The position numbers and the translations under genes are program-made. A model generated the notes under the pieces. The model was not told the origin of the DNA, ran no database searches, and saw only the letters and a list, made by a program, of their open reading frames with translations. From NCBI RefSeq assembly GCF_000372725.1, contig NW_005196756.1, positions 1,224,229 to 1,288,228 of the forward strand: a stretch of 64,000 nucleotides of DNA. The letters are read 5' to 3'. Source of the DNA: Emiliania huxleyi CCMP1516. Lineage: Eukaryota; Haptophyta; Isochrysidales; Noelaerhabdaceae. Of this stretch, positions 1 through 11,649 are shown one piece after another; position 1 is the stretch's first letter; every line of letters starts with the position of its first letter.

Positions 1-400
1 CGGAACAGCCTGCGCCTCGAGCCACGCGTCGCCGCCGCCACGCTCATACTCTTGGGCCGGTTGGGCCCGCTTGCGTGCGCGAGGCGGCGGAGCCTGCACG
101 GGAGCAGAGAGGGAGCAGAGAGGGGTGCGACCAGGGGGGCAGAGAGGGGGTGCGACCAGGGGGGCAGAGAGGGGGTGCGACCAGGGGGGGCGTGCTTTTC
201 TCCCCTCTCGCCGGTGCTTGTGTGGGTGTAAGCGCGCATTTTCGTTGCGGTGTCTGTGCGATCGATTGCATGAGGTCACGGGGGCTGGGGAGCACGGCCA
301 GTGCGCCTTCGCCCTGCCGCTGGCAGCTGGTGCAGCAACGGGGGCGGCGGCTGGCGCAGCTGCGGCACGCGCAGCGGCAGGCGCGGTGGCAGCGGGCGCT

Positions 401-461
<61 letters not shown>

Positions 462-1206
462 GAGCCGCGCCGCCGCCGGCAGGAGCTCTGGCAGAGGCTG
501 CTCCCGCGCCGGAGGTCTTGCGCCGTTTTGAGGAGACGCCGTTTCCGGAGCCGAGCCCTGGCTTGGCCTCCATCAGCGTCCCCGACATCGCGCTCGCGAC
601 CGCCCGCCCGCGGCCGCCGGCACGGCCGCCAGCGCGGCCGCCCGTGCCGGAGCCGCGCCCGCCCGCTCCGCCTGCGCGGCCTCCACGGCTGCCGGCACTG
701 ACACGGCCGCCGCCGCCGCCATCGCGAGGTTCCGCCGGCAGCTCGCCAGCTCTGGGACGCTTGCTCGGCGGCGCGTCAACCACCGGCTTGGTGGCCGGCG
801 TCGCCGCAGTGCCAGGGCGCTTGCGCCGCGCGTCCTTGCCCGCTTCGCTGAGCGCCTCCAGGAAGCGCTGTGCGGCCGCGCCGGCGCTGATTGAGTCGCC
901 CGCGACGCCGTCGGCCGGGCTGGCACCGATCGTGAGGGTGGCGCATCCGATCTCGCGCGTCGCGTCTGTTGACCGCAGTCTGATGGAGACCGTAGGCTTC
1001 GGGCCGAGCCAGTCCTTGGTGTCTACCACCAGGTCGCAGCACGGCCACTCCACACAGTCGCCGTGTGCGGCGGCCGTCGTGGGAATCCGCAGCACGTGGC
1101 TACCGTCTGCGTCAGAGCGTCGGAGCGCGATCTGGCTTGCCCGCCAGCTTCGACGCTCGTGCCGCACCTGCGTGGGCGCACTGATGGCGAAGACCGATGC
1201 CGCCAT
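1..1206 (-). CDS. poly-Ala / RGG-rich nuclear-type protein, 3' end beyond window
   Basis: An ATG at 1206 opens a minus-strand frame with no stop codon down to base 1, so the gene continues off the left edge or splices near it. The first ~130 residues look like a folded domain I do not recognise (starts MAASVFAISAPTQ, later VEWPCCDLVVDTKDW and TREIGCATLTIG). Then come basic patches (KDARRKRP, PSKRPRAGE), a Gly/Arg tract with repeated GGRAGG units, a second basic patch (SSKRRKTS) and a run of about 25 alanines coded by a GCC repeat. RGG tracts plus KR patches suggest a nuclear RNA- or DNA-binding protein; that is inference. Below about base 300 the frame enters low-complexity tandem repeat and may not be coding; a splice near 300-320 is possible. 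The long plus-strand ORF over the same bases is its shadow. Confidence 0.5.
98..190. repeat. 25-bp minisatellite, three units
   Basis: Three near-identical units of about 25 bp built on gaccaggggggcagagagg lie head to tail. They sit at the 3' edge of the poly-Ala/RGG gene. Confidence 0.85.
401..462. repeat. GCG/GCC trinucleotide run
   Basis: About 20 uninterrupted GGC units. Read on the minus strand they encode the poly-alanine of the edge gene, so length polymorphism here would change protein length without shifting frame. Confidence 0.9.
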
Positions 1207-1503
1207 CGGGACCTTGGGGCCTCTCAGGCGGCCGAAAAGAAGAAAAATCAGCGCCCTCCAAGTGCTCCAAGTGCCCCCGCCGCTGCGAGAGTGGGGCAGA
1301 TCGACAAAAGATGGGAGAGGGAGGGCAAAACATGCATGGGAGGGCTAGACACTCCTTCCCTTGATACTCTACGCCACCGATATCGGAATCGGTGGCGTCG
1401 GGCCCACACCGCACACGCGCTGCGGAGCAGGCTCTCGCCTCTCAGATGCCCTTGAGCGCGATGAGCTCCCCCTGCCTGGGTGTCCATGGGCACACCGTGG
1501 CGA

Positions 1504-2610
1504 TCAGCTTGCGGCCAAAGACACACATTTGGTGGTGGAGTTGTCCGTGTGGTAGACCTGCAGCGCCTCGCCCTCCGGAGTGAGGACGAAGATGCGCTTG
1601 CCGGCCGACTTCCTCTCCTCAGACCACGTCTGCGGGTCTAGGGCGTCCTCGCCCTCGTCCGCGTCGGGCCAGTCCTCGTTGTCGCCGTCGTGCTCGCTCA
1701 GGTAGAGCCGGCTGCTGTGGTGCAGCAAGTGGCACGGCTCCCGCCAGTCGCCCTTGATCTCCCGCAAGTGCACGCCAGCGAGCAAGAAGACGCGAATGCT
1801 GCGGGCGTTCTTGTCTCCCGCGTAGAGCTCGTCGCCGACGAAGGCGAGCCCGTAGATCCCCTTGCGGAAGACGCCGCGGCCAAAGTGGAGGCGCCGCTGC
1901 AGTGTCACTGGGTCAAAGGCGACGATCGCCTCGGAGACTCCCTCCTGCTCGAGCACCTCGGTTTCTTCGTAATAGCCGACGGCGTACACCAGCCCGTTTG
2001 ATGTGAGGACCAAGTCTGCAAATCCGTCGTAGTCGAGCTCTTCTTCCTGGTACCGTGCGGTCTCCTCAAAGGAATCGGTGCTGTAGCTGATGATGCGCGC
2101 GCCGCCAATCGTGGTCGCGAAAAGGCGGGCCTCGGAGAAGCAGATCCATCCGAGGGCACAGGGAGCGGGGATCCGCCGAACCTCTTGCAGCGACTGGTCC
2201 AGGATGATGACAGTGCATGATCGCCATCATCTCGCCCGACGGATGCGCTGCCAGCCCTGAAACATGCTCCAAGTCAAAACCCGGCGGCAGCGGCCCAAGC
2301 TCCGCCGGCCGGAGCCCACGCCGCTGCTCGTCCGTGTCGATCCAGCACCGCAGCCAGGTCGAGCAGGCGGCGGCGGCGGCGCCGTCCTCGAGCTCGAGCT
2401 CGAGTCGCAAAGACGCGCGGGAGCAGGTCGGGAGAGAGAAGCACGTCCTCCACGGCCCACGGTGGGACGTGCTCGGAGGGCGGCGTTGACGAGGCTGAGC
2501 GCGTCGGCGCTCGCGTGGCACATGCGCGCGATGAGCTCGACGAGGTCGTGCTCCTCAGCGTGTGCGGAAGTGGGGAGTGCGGCTGCGCCCGTGCTGGCGG
2601 CGCACACACG
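1504..2610 (-). pseudogene. F-box/NHL-type beta-propeller gene with two frame breaks
   Basis: The 3' half is a clean minus frame ending at 1504, with propeller-like repeats (FADLVLTSNGLVYAVG, GIYGLAFVGDELYAGD, GKRIFVLTPEGEALQVY) resembling NHL/SMP-30-type blades. Upstream the frame changes twice: near 2215 (between GEMMAI and TVIILDQSL) and near 2415 (between SPDLLPRVFA and LRLELELEDG). The N-terminal piece (VEDVLLSPDLLPRVFA followed by CSTWLRCW) is reminiscent of an F-box helix pair. Either the gene is decaying or the assembly has indels in GC-rich sequence; a very short intron cannot be excluded. The start codon is not resolved. NHL-type assignment is moderate, F-box weak. Confidence 0.45.
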
Positions 2611-3019
2611 CGCGGCCAGCGGTGAGATCAGCGAGCTCGTCGCGTGGCAGGGCGTGCATGTAGATGCGCGCCGCAGGGCTGCTGGCAGCGCAGCCGGGTT
2701 TCTTTTTTGCAAAAAAATGTTTCTCGGGTCCGAGGGCCGCCTCAACTGGAGTAGGGAAATTTGGATTTTGGTCAAACGCCTGCTGGGGGCAGCTTCGCGG
2801 AAGTATTCCGGAAGCCAGATGATCCCCCAGCAGGCACACACACACGGAGGTGACAGGGGATGGTGGTGGGTTCAAGCAAAGAAGGGGAGGGAGAGAGCGA
2901 CGCGGCGAGCGCAGGCGGCGAGCGTGCACGTCGCCTGTGCGGCGTCTTGTTCACTCCCCTTTGAGCTACCTTTGTGCCCCCTTAGGGGCACCCCTCCTGC
3001 GCTGCGCGTATGGTCACCC

Positions 3020-6000
3020 CTACGGCTCCCCCTCGGGCGTCGCAAAGAGCGGGCGCCGCTCTCTCGCCGACCCAACGCAAGGCTCTGTGAGCTCGATGTC
3101 CCGGATCGACTGGAATGCGGAGCTGGGAGACGCGTCGTAGGGAATGACGCATGGGAATGGGCAATGTACCAACCCGAACTGGTCGGTCTTTGATGTAGGC
3201 ACTACCAGAAGGATGCTGTCGCCAGAGCCTGCTCGCTGCCACTGCTCGCGCGACGCGTCTGGCTGCGGACACCCGCGCGAGTGGAGTACCGCAGATGATC
3301 GACGGTAGTAGCCGCTCTCTTCGTCCGCAGGATTGGCAACCGCTTCCCCCAGACGGTTCCCAGTCTTTCGAAAGACTCTGCCAATGCGCAGCACGGTGCG
3401 GTCCACATGGCTGACGGTCGGGTTCCAAGGCACGGTCGAGCCGCGCAAGGAAGAGCCAGACGCCAGGTTCTCGACACTAGCCCACATGGCCGACGTAAGC
3501 GGCTCTTTGCGGCGGGGCGCAAGCTCAGCCACGCCGTACACATTCTTGTACTGCCGCATCAGCCCCACGATCGCGGTACGGAGGGCGCTTGCCTTAGGCA
3601 TCGGTCGAATCCGCTTAAACGAACGCCGAATAGAAAGGGCGTACCCGAGCGCGGTATCTGGCTTGGCGTTGGGCTGTCTGCGCCCCTTGAGCTTTGGGTA
3701 TACCCAGATGGTGAACCACGACAGCAGAAGAACCACCGTTGATGGTGGGGATGAGGCGAGAAGCGGCTCGAGGCCGAGAAGGTCACAGAACTCTGCCCAG
3801 AAAGGCCAAGCGGCATCCTCTTTGTCGAGAGAGCGCCACGCCGCGCCAAACTCAGCGAGGCGGACGTGAGTAGTAGCCAGAGCGGACGCCCGGCCCCTTT
3901 GCTCCAGAGAGGCGGATGCAGGGAGAATAGCAGTGGCCTGCCGCCGCGCGAGCGTATCCATCGCGGTCGCTCGAGCAGTTTCGGGGCGCGGCCTCTTGCG
4001 GGCGGCTTGAGGTAGAAGGAGCCCGCCTAGATATTGGAGCGGCATCCGATCAGGAGCGGCCTGCGACGTGGGTCGCTGCGCTGCTAGAGGTATTGGCGAG
4101 CGGCGGTGCAAAGAAGGCACTACCACGCCGCGGCCACCCGCCCCGGTAGAATTGAGCGGAGGAGCCTGGCCGGGCTGAGCGGGGCGAGAAGCGGCAGCCG
4201 CACGGTGAAACTCGACGACGAACTCGGAGACGCTTTTCCGTTCCGTAAGGGGCCCGTCCCCATCCGTGTTGCTGCGGTAGGCTCGCCCTAGCTGTGAGAG
4301 GTCGTCCCGCGCCACCTGAACCCGACGCTCCCCAAGATGGCGGTCTCCTCGCAGGCTCCAACGATGGCCATCCACGTCAGTCACGCGCGTCTCTCCCGAG
4401 GCGCCCGAGAGGTACTGGAGGGGGACAAGAGTAACGCCCATCGCCTCTTCGTTGGGCTTGAAGCGATTGACTGCCTCGTCAACGCCCCCGTTGAACAGAT
4501 GGTCGGCGCGGAGGCAATAGCTGCGGTGCACGGAGAGCGGAGAGCGGCCCAGATGTCGCAGGGCGACACCACTCTCATCGAGGCGCTGGAGCAGAAGGTT
4601 GGAGTGGCACATGCCTTGAATGATGGTAGCGGGCACTCCCAGAAGTTCCTCAGCGACGCCTCGCATCGCCGTGGCGGCAGCAGACTCATCCACCGCCCAC
4701 TCTCGGGTCTCAGAGATTGGCTCCACACGACCGAAGCGATTCCGGATGAGAAGGATGACGTCCGTGCGTCGCCGGTGTGAGCGGCCATAGAGCAGAACGC
4801 ACGTAGACGTGTAGGCTGCGGGCGCTTCAGGATCATGGTCTGGCGCCGCGGCCGACGTCCCCCCCGTTGATGCCGAAGGAAGCGCGGCGGCGGCGGCTGG
4901 CTGGGCGCCGGCGCCTGGCCCGCTCGGACCATCGCCATCCGTATTGCTGCGGTGCCGCCGGCCTCGCGCAGATTCCTCGGGCGAGGCCGGGCGGTCGTGC
5001 GATTGACCGTAGTGCATGATGCCCGAGGCCAGACGCACCGTGCGGACCATGACCCCGCGGCTTTGAGCGAAGGCGGTCACTTCAGAAAGAATTCGGGAGC
5101 AGTCATCCGACAGGACCAACCTCGTGGGCCGCACACGGAGCGCGGCGCAGAGCGCCCGAAACCTTGGCCATAGAGAGCGGCTGACTGCATCGTCGAGCGC
5201 CATCGTCTCGCCAAAGCCGTGCGTCACCTCCGCCACCATTGCGACCTCGGCAAAGGCGGGTGCCTGTAGAAGGCGATGGTGCGCGAAGGCGAGGGTCTCG
5301 CTCTTTTGAGACTCCCGCGTGAGCACGTGTGGCGTCACCAGCGCGTCCGTACGGAGTACGATCCGTGCGCCTGGGGGTAGAAATGGCCCAAAGGTCATGG
5401 CGCCGAATCCCGTGGCGAGAAACTCGAGCGTGGTGATGTGCAACCAGGGCAGGACCTCTCTCGGGATCTCGAGGTACCAGTAGAAGCCGTGCATGAAGCC
5501 GCCCATGCCCGGGGGGTCACTGTCCGTAGCCGCGTCGGATGAGAGCAGAAAGGAGAGGGCAGAAGGCTCCTGCCGCACAGAGTTGCGGCGGAGCACACGG
5601 GTGAAGGGGGCGCCGACGCTACTGGCCAGTCGGTCCAGCCAGGCCTGCAGCTGCTCTCGCATGAAAGGGTGCGGGTGCACTATCGCAGCCGGACCATCGC
5701 GAGACTCACCCCTCGCACTGTGCGGCCCATAGAGAGAGAACATCACTCGCCGAGGAAGGCGCACCACCTCGCGCACGTGCTCGAGCAAACCGACGAGCGA
5801 TCGGTACCGGCCAAAGTCGAGCCCGGAGGTCAGCGTCTCGCGCAGCGCAGCGGCGGCTCGAAGGACCTTTGCGCGCGGGAGCACAGCGAGGGCAAAGGTA
5901 GAAAGAAAATAGATGCCAAGCCATAACGCCCACGTGCCAGCCGAGCGCTTCTGCGGGATGGCCATGATAAGCCCCGACTCCTTGGTGAGGCGGCGCCAGG

Positions 6001-6848
6001 CGCGCAAGAGGCGGACGGCGCGGTCGACGCCCACCACGGCCATGTGAAACGAAATCGAGGGCGTGGAGACGCCGCCAGCGCCGGAAGAAAGCCAGCTTCT
6101 CTTGAAACTGATCGGCGCCGCCGGGGGCAGATGCGCCCTGCGCGGCGCTGGGCGCCGAGGCGGGGGCAGAGGGGGCTGCCGCCGGTGCACCAGAGTCAGG
6201 CCCAGGGCCAGCAGCCTGTGCAGAAGAAGCAGAGCGCAGCGTGCGAGAAGGTCGAGCGGCTGGCGCCGAAGAGGAGCGGCGGCGCTGGCCTTGCTGTGCC
6301 GCTCCGGCGTCCGCCACATTAAGGCCCGCAGAAGAAGGGAAGGGATCGAGCTGGACAAAGGCGTGATCCACATTGAGGTCCCGGAAAGTGCATGTCAGAG
6401 CATAGCCTTTGAGATGCGCCAAGGCCTCATGCCAGCGAGAGAACGGCTTGCAGAAGAATGCCTCGCTATCGGCCATCTCATTGAAGAATTGCTCCATCCA
6501 CACAGGGTTGAATCCCTCCGTCCAGAGATCAAACGAACGAATGTGCTCGCCTGCGCCAGAGATACCAGCCAAATGGAGGCAGAGTCCCTCCAGAACGTAG
6601 AGTGGAACGAGGTAAGCGTTGGAGTCGCTCCTGTCGTCTCCACCAGGGATCACGTGACGCATGCACACCACAAAGGGGTGGTTGGCAGGCTCCACCTTAA
6701 GCATGATCTCTGCCCTGCGAATGCCAGTGTAGCCGTCGGGGCACGGCCTGACAAGACTGATGGACAACTGCGTTGAGCCACGCGACCCCCCGTCGCTCAT
6801 CGTGCCTCGCCCGAGTGGTGTAGTCCCGCACACACAAAATTCACTCAC
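3020..6848 (-). mobile_element. DIRS-type tyrosine-recombinase retroelement, fossil
   Basis: A long minus-strand ORF carries, in order, the connection region that follows a reverse transcriptase (YRSLVGLLEHVREVVRLP), an RNase H-like domain (HITTLEFLATGFGAMTF), a Nudix-like module (separate entry) and a tyrosine-recombinase-type domain (RVFRKTGNRLGEAV, later PTSKTDQFG). This order matches DIRS/YR retrotransposons. An overlapping upstream ORF (about 5.7-6.85 kb) of unknown role may be a gag-like part. The element looks broken, with at least a couple of breaks; its ends and any split direct repeats were not identified, so the true span may reach about 2.9-7.2 kb. Age cannot be judged without other copies, but long open stretches argue against great age. 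Confidence 0.65.
4256..4955 (-). other. Nudix-like module inside the DIRS fossil, between short direct repeats
   Basis: Between the RNase H-like and recombinase parts lies a ~180-residue region with a Nudix-box-like helix (TAMRGVAEELLGVP) preceded by strands CVLLYG and DVILLIRNRFG and followed by a NEEAMGVTLVPL segment typical of the end of Nudix folds. The DNA on both sides carries a ~20-bp direct repeat (ccatccgtgttgctgcggt near 4261, ccatccgtattgctgcggt near 4936), read as RSNTDGDGP twice in the protein. This suggests a module captured by the element. Nudix assignment is by motif only; the box is not a perfect match to the consensus. Confidence 0.5.
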
Positions 6849-7304
6849 ACGTTGGCGAGGGACCGCTCAGCACGATGGTAGAAGGGGCACAACGAGTCGG
6901 TCCACCAACGTTTGTGGCGGTCGGTAGAGCGGACCACAAACAAGTAACGCTCATTAGTAGAAACTTACGGGAGTTTACTTGGAGACCCCGCCCGGCGGCA
7001 ATCGCAAGATCACCTCGTGCTCGTTGAGGATAGCCGCCGTAGGCCCAGCCCGTTGATCGCCGTGGACCACCTCCGGCGGTCAAGGCAACTTTATCTAGAG
7101 CCTGCTCTAGAAACCATCGGATCCAAGTACCAAGGACGGTCGGCCGTTTAAGAGAGATCGGCCGTCATACTACTGTCGGCCAAAATAGACGAAACGGAAA
7201 AGTCGCAAAACACAGGGCATCATCTCGCTGAGTGGAGTTTGATCTCTTGCTGATGACCACAAAGGCGGATGCACCGCCGTGTGGCCCGGCGCACTCCACG
7301 CGCG
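6849..7304. other. non-coding gap between DIRS fossil and vigilin gene
   Basis: No convincing ORF. It holds a small palindrome (ctagagcctgctctag near 7094) and a cggccg/cgg-type inverted motif near 7140-7165. It may contain the flank of the DIRS element and the vigilin 3' UTR. Confidence 0.5.
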
Positions 7305-10300
7305 CTAGGCCACAGCCCTCCGCGCCGGCGCGGCCGACGTGAGCCCAGGCGGCGGCTCCGCGCCGCGAACCGCGGCGCCGTTGTCGTTGGCGCCGTTTTG
7401 GCCGTTGGCACCGTGGGCGTCTTTCGTGCCGTTGGCGCCCTTGGCGCCGTTGGCGCCGCCACCAGAGAGCAGCTGCTGCAGGAGTTCGGTCGCCTTGTCG
7501 ACGGCCCGCTTGGAGCCTCGCACACGGACGACGCCGTCGTCCTTGGAGACGGTGATGGTGGCGCCAGAGTCGGACTCGAGCTGGCGGATGGTCGCACCAC
7601 CTCGCCCAATGATGAGCGGCACCTGCTTGGCCTTGACGGGCAGCTCGCTCGAGCCGCCGTGCTCGACAAGCAGCGCGTCCAGCGCGGCGACCGCGGCTGC
7701 GACGGCAGCCTTGCTTCCGTAGACGCGGACGTGCCCGGCGTTCCTGTCGATGTCAAAGCTGGCGCCAGACTCCTGCGAGTTTGGGACAGGCCGTGCGGTC
7801 GGAGCGTGCTTTGGCGACAGCGGTGCGGGACAGAGCTCGCCTGCTGCAGCCGCTTGATGTTTGCGCCGGCGCGGCCAATGATGATGGGGATGGTCGCGAG
7901 CGCGACTTGGCGCCGCTCCTCACACACGTCGAGCGCCGACGCAAGAGCCTGCTGCACGCTCTGGACGGCAGCGGGCAAACCGAAGAGCGTGAGCGTCCTG
8001 CCGACGCGGTCGAGGTGAAGCACCGCGTGGTGCGACTCCTGCCCGAAGAGTAGTGGCGAGTCAGACGCTCAGGGGGGTGGGGTGGGGGGGGTAGGCTGTC
8101 GCGCGCGCGCGCGCGCCTGCAGCTTGCGGTAGAACGGCTCCGCGCCAGCTGCGCGGCTCGCCGGCCGCAACAAGCGCTCCATCTGCACCACGCTCAGCTC
8201 CTCGCGGTGCGCGCAGCTGCGTGCCTCCTCGAGGAGGGCCGCGACCTCACCCTGCGCGGCGGCGATCGGCTTCCGCGTGCCGCGCAACACGACGAGCCCC
8301 TCGGAGCGGCGCACGTCGATGCTGATGCCCGGCTGGCTCCCCCCCTTTGACTGGCTGCCCCCCTTTGGGCCCAAGTGGGAGGCACGGATGGCGCGCGCGT
8401 GCAGCTCGACAAGCGAGAGCTCCGGCTCGACGAGCGCCACGCTCACCTACGGACGCCGTCGCGAGGCGCGTGAGGCCGCGTCTGCAGAGGCTGCCGCCCC
8501 GCGCCCCCGCCCTTGCCTCTGTGATGGCGTGCTGCTCGATGAGCTCCTTCAGCTCCGCCTGCACGCCCGCCACGCACACCTCCGGCCCGTGGACAGCGAC
8601 GGCGCTGCCGCGCATCTCGAGGTCGACTTGGTGCTGCGCCGCAAGCATCCGAAGCCGGGGCGAGAGGATGGCGGCAACCTCGGGAGGCACCTGCACCTCC
8701 CGGCTGCACTCGGCGTGCTCCTGGATCCAGGCCTCCGCTTTCGCGCGCGCGCCGCTCAGAACCGGCGCCGCAGCGGTAAGCAGGACCATCGACGGGCACT
8801 CCTGCAGCGCGAGCAGGGCGGGCGCGACGAGGCACTGCAGCTGAAGCAGCAGTCCGCCCTCGCGCCGGTGCAGCAGCGCCATCTGGAACGGCGGGCAGTC
8901 GAGCGCCGCCTCGGACGGGCGCCACTGCGAGAGGAGGTGCTGCACCTCGATCTGCGCGGCGAGGTAGCCCTCGCCGCGGAAAACGATGCGGTTCGAAAGC
9001 GGTTCGAAGAGGATGGAGACGCCGAAGCGCGCCTCGAGCCCCGGCAGCAGCCCCTCGTCTTGCAGGCACGCGCGCGAGAGGAGCTCGGCGTCCTCCTCGA
9101 GCAGCACCGTCTCCTCGCGCTGGTGCTTCCGACTCAGCGCCGTCACCTCGGCCATCGCCGCCTCGACGTGCTTCCTCCGCCCGCGGATGGACATCGAGGA
9201 GCTGATGCCGAGGAAGGTGGTCCTGACTGGGACGTCCGACGCTAGGCTCACGCCGGGAAGCTCGAGTTGAACCGAGTGTTCCGCCTCGAGCTGTCGCAGC
9301 CGCTCGGCGTTCGGGCCGAGCAGCAGGTCGATGCAGTGCCACGGCATCGGCACCGACTCGGTCACGCGCCGGTTCGCGTCCTCCACCGCCGAGATAGCGC
9401 GTTTGGCCGCCTCCACCGCCTCAGCCGAGCCGCGGATGAAGATCTCGTTGCCGTGCTGGTTGCGCGCGGCGTCGATGGCGGCGCCCGTGGCGGCGCGGAT
9501 GCGGTTGATCTCCTCGCCGCCCTTGCCAATCACGAAGGGCATGAACTCCACCTTGACCTCGATCTTCTCCGAGCAGTCGGCGTTGTACTGCAGCACCGCC
9601 TCGAGCGCGGCGAGCGCCTTGCCGACGGCGCGGCGCGTGCCCTTGATGGTTGCGGTCTGCATGACCTTGCCGTCCGCCTGCTTGGAGAGGGCGATGTTGG
9701 CGCCCGTCTCCTTCTGCATCGCGAACATCGCCTGCCCTCCCTTGCCGAGCAGCATGCTCACGTGCTGCGACTCGACCTCGAGCGTCTCCTCGACCCGCTC
9801 GTTGGCCGCCACCGCAGCCTCTATCTCACGCACAACCTCCTCCACCGCCGCCCGCGAGCCGCGCACCTTGACGGCGCCGTCGCCCGCACGGTCGGCGCAG
9901 ACGCCCTCGGGCAGCTTAAGCCGCTCGGTGCCGCGCCCGAGCACAGCGAGCGCGACCGCCTCCGGCACCGCGACGGTGCGCACGCTCTCGGCGTCGAGGC
10001 TGAGCAGCCGCGAGATGGCCACCCGGGCCGTCTCGACGGCGTGCGCTGGCCCGCTCACCCGGACCGTCGCGTCGTCGCCCTTGCCGATGTCGAGCGTGGC
10101 GCCACCCGACTGCGACTGGATCCGCTGCACGGTCGCGCCCCCCTTGCCAAGCAGACGGCCCTTTTGCTCGGGGTCGTAGCTTAGCTTGACCTCGACGCGC
10201 CGCTGCGTGAGCAGGAGGTGCTCAATGCGGGCCTCGAGCGCCACCACAGCCTCCGCGGGCCCCGCGAGCACCACGGTGAGCTCCTTGCGCCGCAGCTCCA

Positions 10301-11649
10301 CCGAGCAGCCGCTCTCCTCCTGCGCACCAGCGGGGACGGGCTGGGCGCTGAGCGCTGACTGCGCGGAGTGCGGTGGTGGGGGTGGGGGTGGGGTGGGGAG
10401 GGGGGGGGTCGGCGCCTGCAGCGCCTCGACGGTCGCTCCCTTGCGACCGATCAGGAGCGAGAGGTTCTCCTCATCCACCTTGATGCGTGCAACCCCGACC
10501 GGGCCCATGCCGGCCACAAACGCCCCTGCCGCCTCCACGCCCTCCGGCTCGCCGAACACGCGCACCGCCTTGGCCGCGCGGTCGGGCCGCACGACGACGG
10601 CGTACTCGGCGCGCAGCCGCTTCCGCATCCACGCGGAGGAGAGCAGCTCACGCAGCTCTGCCGACGGTGACAGCTTGCGCTCCACCACAGCCTCGGGCGA
10701 GAGGCCCAGCTCGACGGCCGCCTCGGCGCGCGAGGACGCATCGCGTGCAGCATCCAAGTCGGCGAAGACGGCGCGCAAGCTCTCGGTGAGCTGGGCGAGG
10801 GGCGGCACGGTGGGGCGCGTGAGCTTTTCGCAAGCCAGAGCAGGCGGGCACGGGGCGGGCAAGGCGCGGCGGGGTGGGCGTGTGTCGGTGTGCTCTCGCT
10901 CGGTAGGTGGGCGGCAGGTGAGCGGCAAGCGCACCGAGGAGCGCTTGTTGCGCACATCCTCAAAATCGCTCTCCCACTCCGCAGCCTACGGCGGGCGGGG
11001 GACGGACAGGGAAGGGGTTCACGGCGCAGCCCATTGCAGAGCGGGCAGCACGGGCAGCAAACAAGGACTGGGAGGGAGCCCGGCTGAGCACAAGGGCGCT
11101 CGCCTGGCGCGCGTCGTCCTTCATCCGTTTCATCTCAAGCAGCCGCTGCTTCTCCTCCTTGATGGTGAGCGTCGACCGCTCCATCTCCTCCTGCTTTGCG
11201 CGGATCAGAGCCTCCACCTCTTGCATGGACCGCCTCTTTGCGCCCTGCGCGCAGAACAGGCAGGGGAACGTCTGGGTCGGGCGCGGCGCATCCTGGCGCG
11301 GACTCGCGCGGCGCGAGAGCGTAGGCCATAGACGGCCGCACGCGCAGGTGTGCTATGCGCGCAGGCTGACAGAGGAGCAGCCGCAGAGCGCTGCCCGCGA
11401 GCGCAGCCGTGCCCTGCTCCTCTGTCAGCCTGCGCGAGCGCAGTCGAGCAGGTCCGGGCAGGCGCGCACCGTCGGTCTGTGCTTGATGAGGTGCTCTCGT
11501 CTCGTGTCCAGCGCATTGAGCTGCTCTCTGAGCGTCTCGGCTTGCGCCCTGAGCCCAGACGATGCTGACGTCTGAAGCTTGGTGCGCTCGGAGCTGCTGC
11601 TGTGCGCACCGTGGCTGTTGCCGCCCCTGTCTGCGCTGCCGCCGTTCAT
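7305..11649 (-). CDS. vigilin-like multi-KH RNA-binding protein
   Basis: Predicted exons on the minus strand: 11649-11470, 11244-11104, 10985-10935, 10790-10416, 10319-8517, 8446-8117, 8038-7841, 7772-7305; all junction phases fit, giving about 1181 aa (human vigilin is of similar size). KH signatures with the GXXG loop are visible at LSLLIGRKGATVEALQ, RLLGKGGATVQRIQ, SMLLGKGGQAMFAMQ, PFVIGKGGEEINRIR, PIIIGRAGANIKRLQ and PLIIGRGGATIRQLE; other copies are degenerate (AVLGRGTERL, DLLLGPNAERL). The N-terminus is a coiled-coil-like charged helix. Vigilin/Scp160 proteins bind mRNA and tRNA on ER-bound polysomes. Five of seven introns use GC donors (for example CAG|GCGAGC). The chosen ATG lies inside the left arm of a large inverted duplication. 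Exons 1-3 are less certain than the KH exons. Confidence 0.8.

Noticed and set aside
71-1348. Plus-strand 425-codon ORF with alanine, arginine and proline runs
   Set aside because: It overlaps the better-supported minus-strand edge gene, consists of low-complexity sequence and has no domain-like part; it is a shadow of GC-rich codons.
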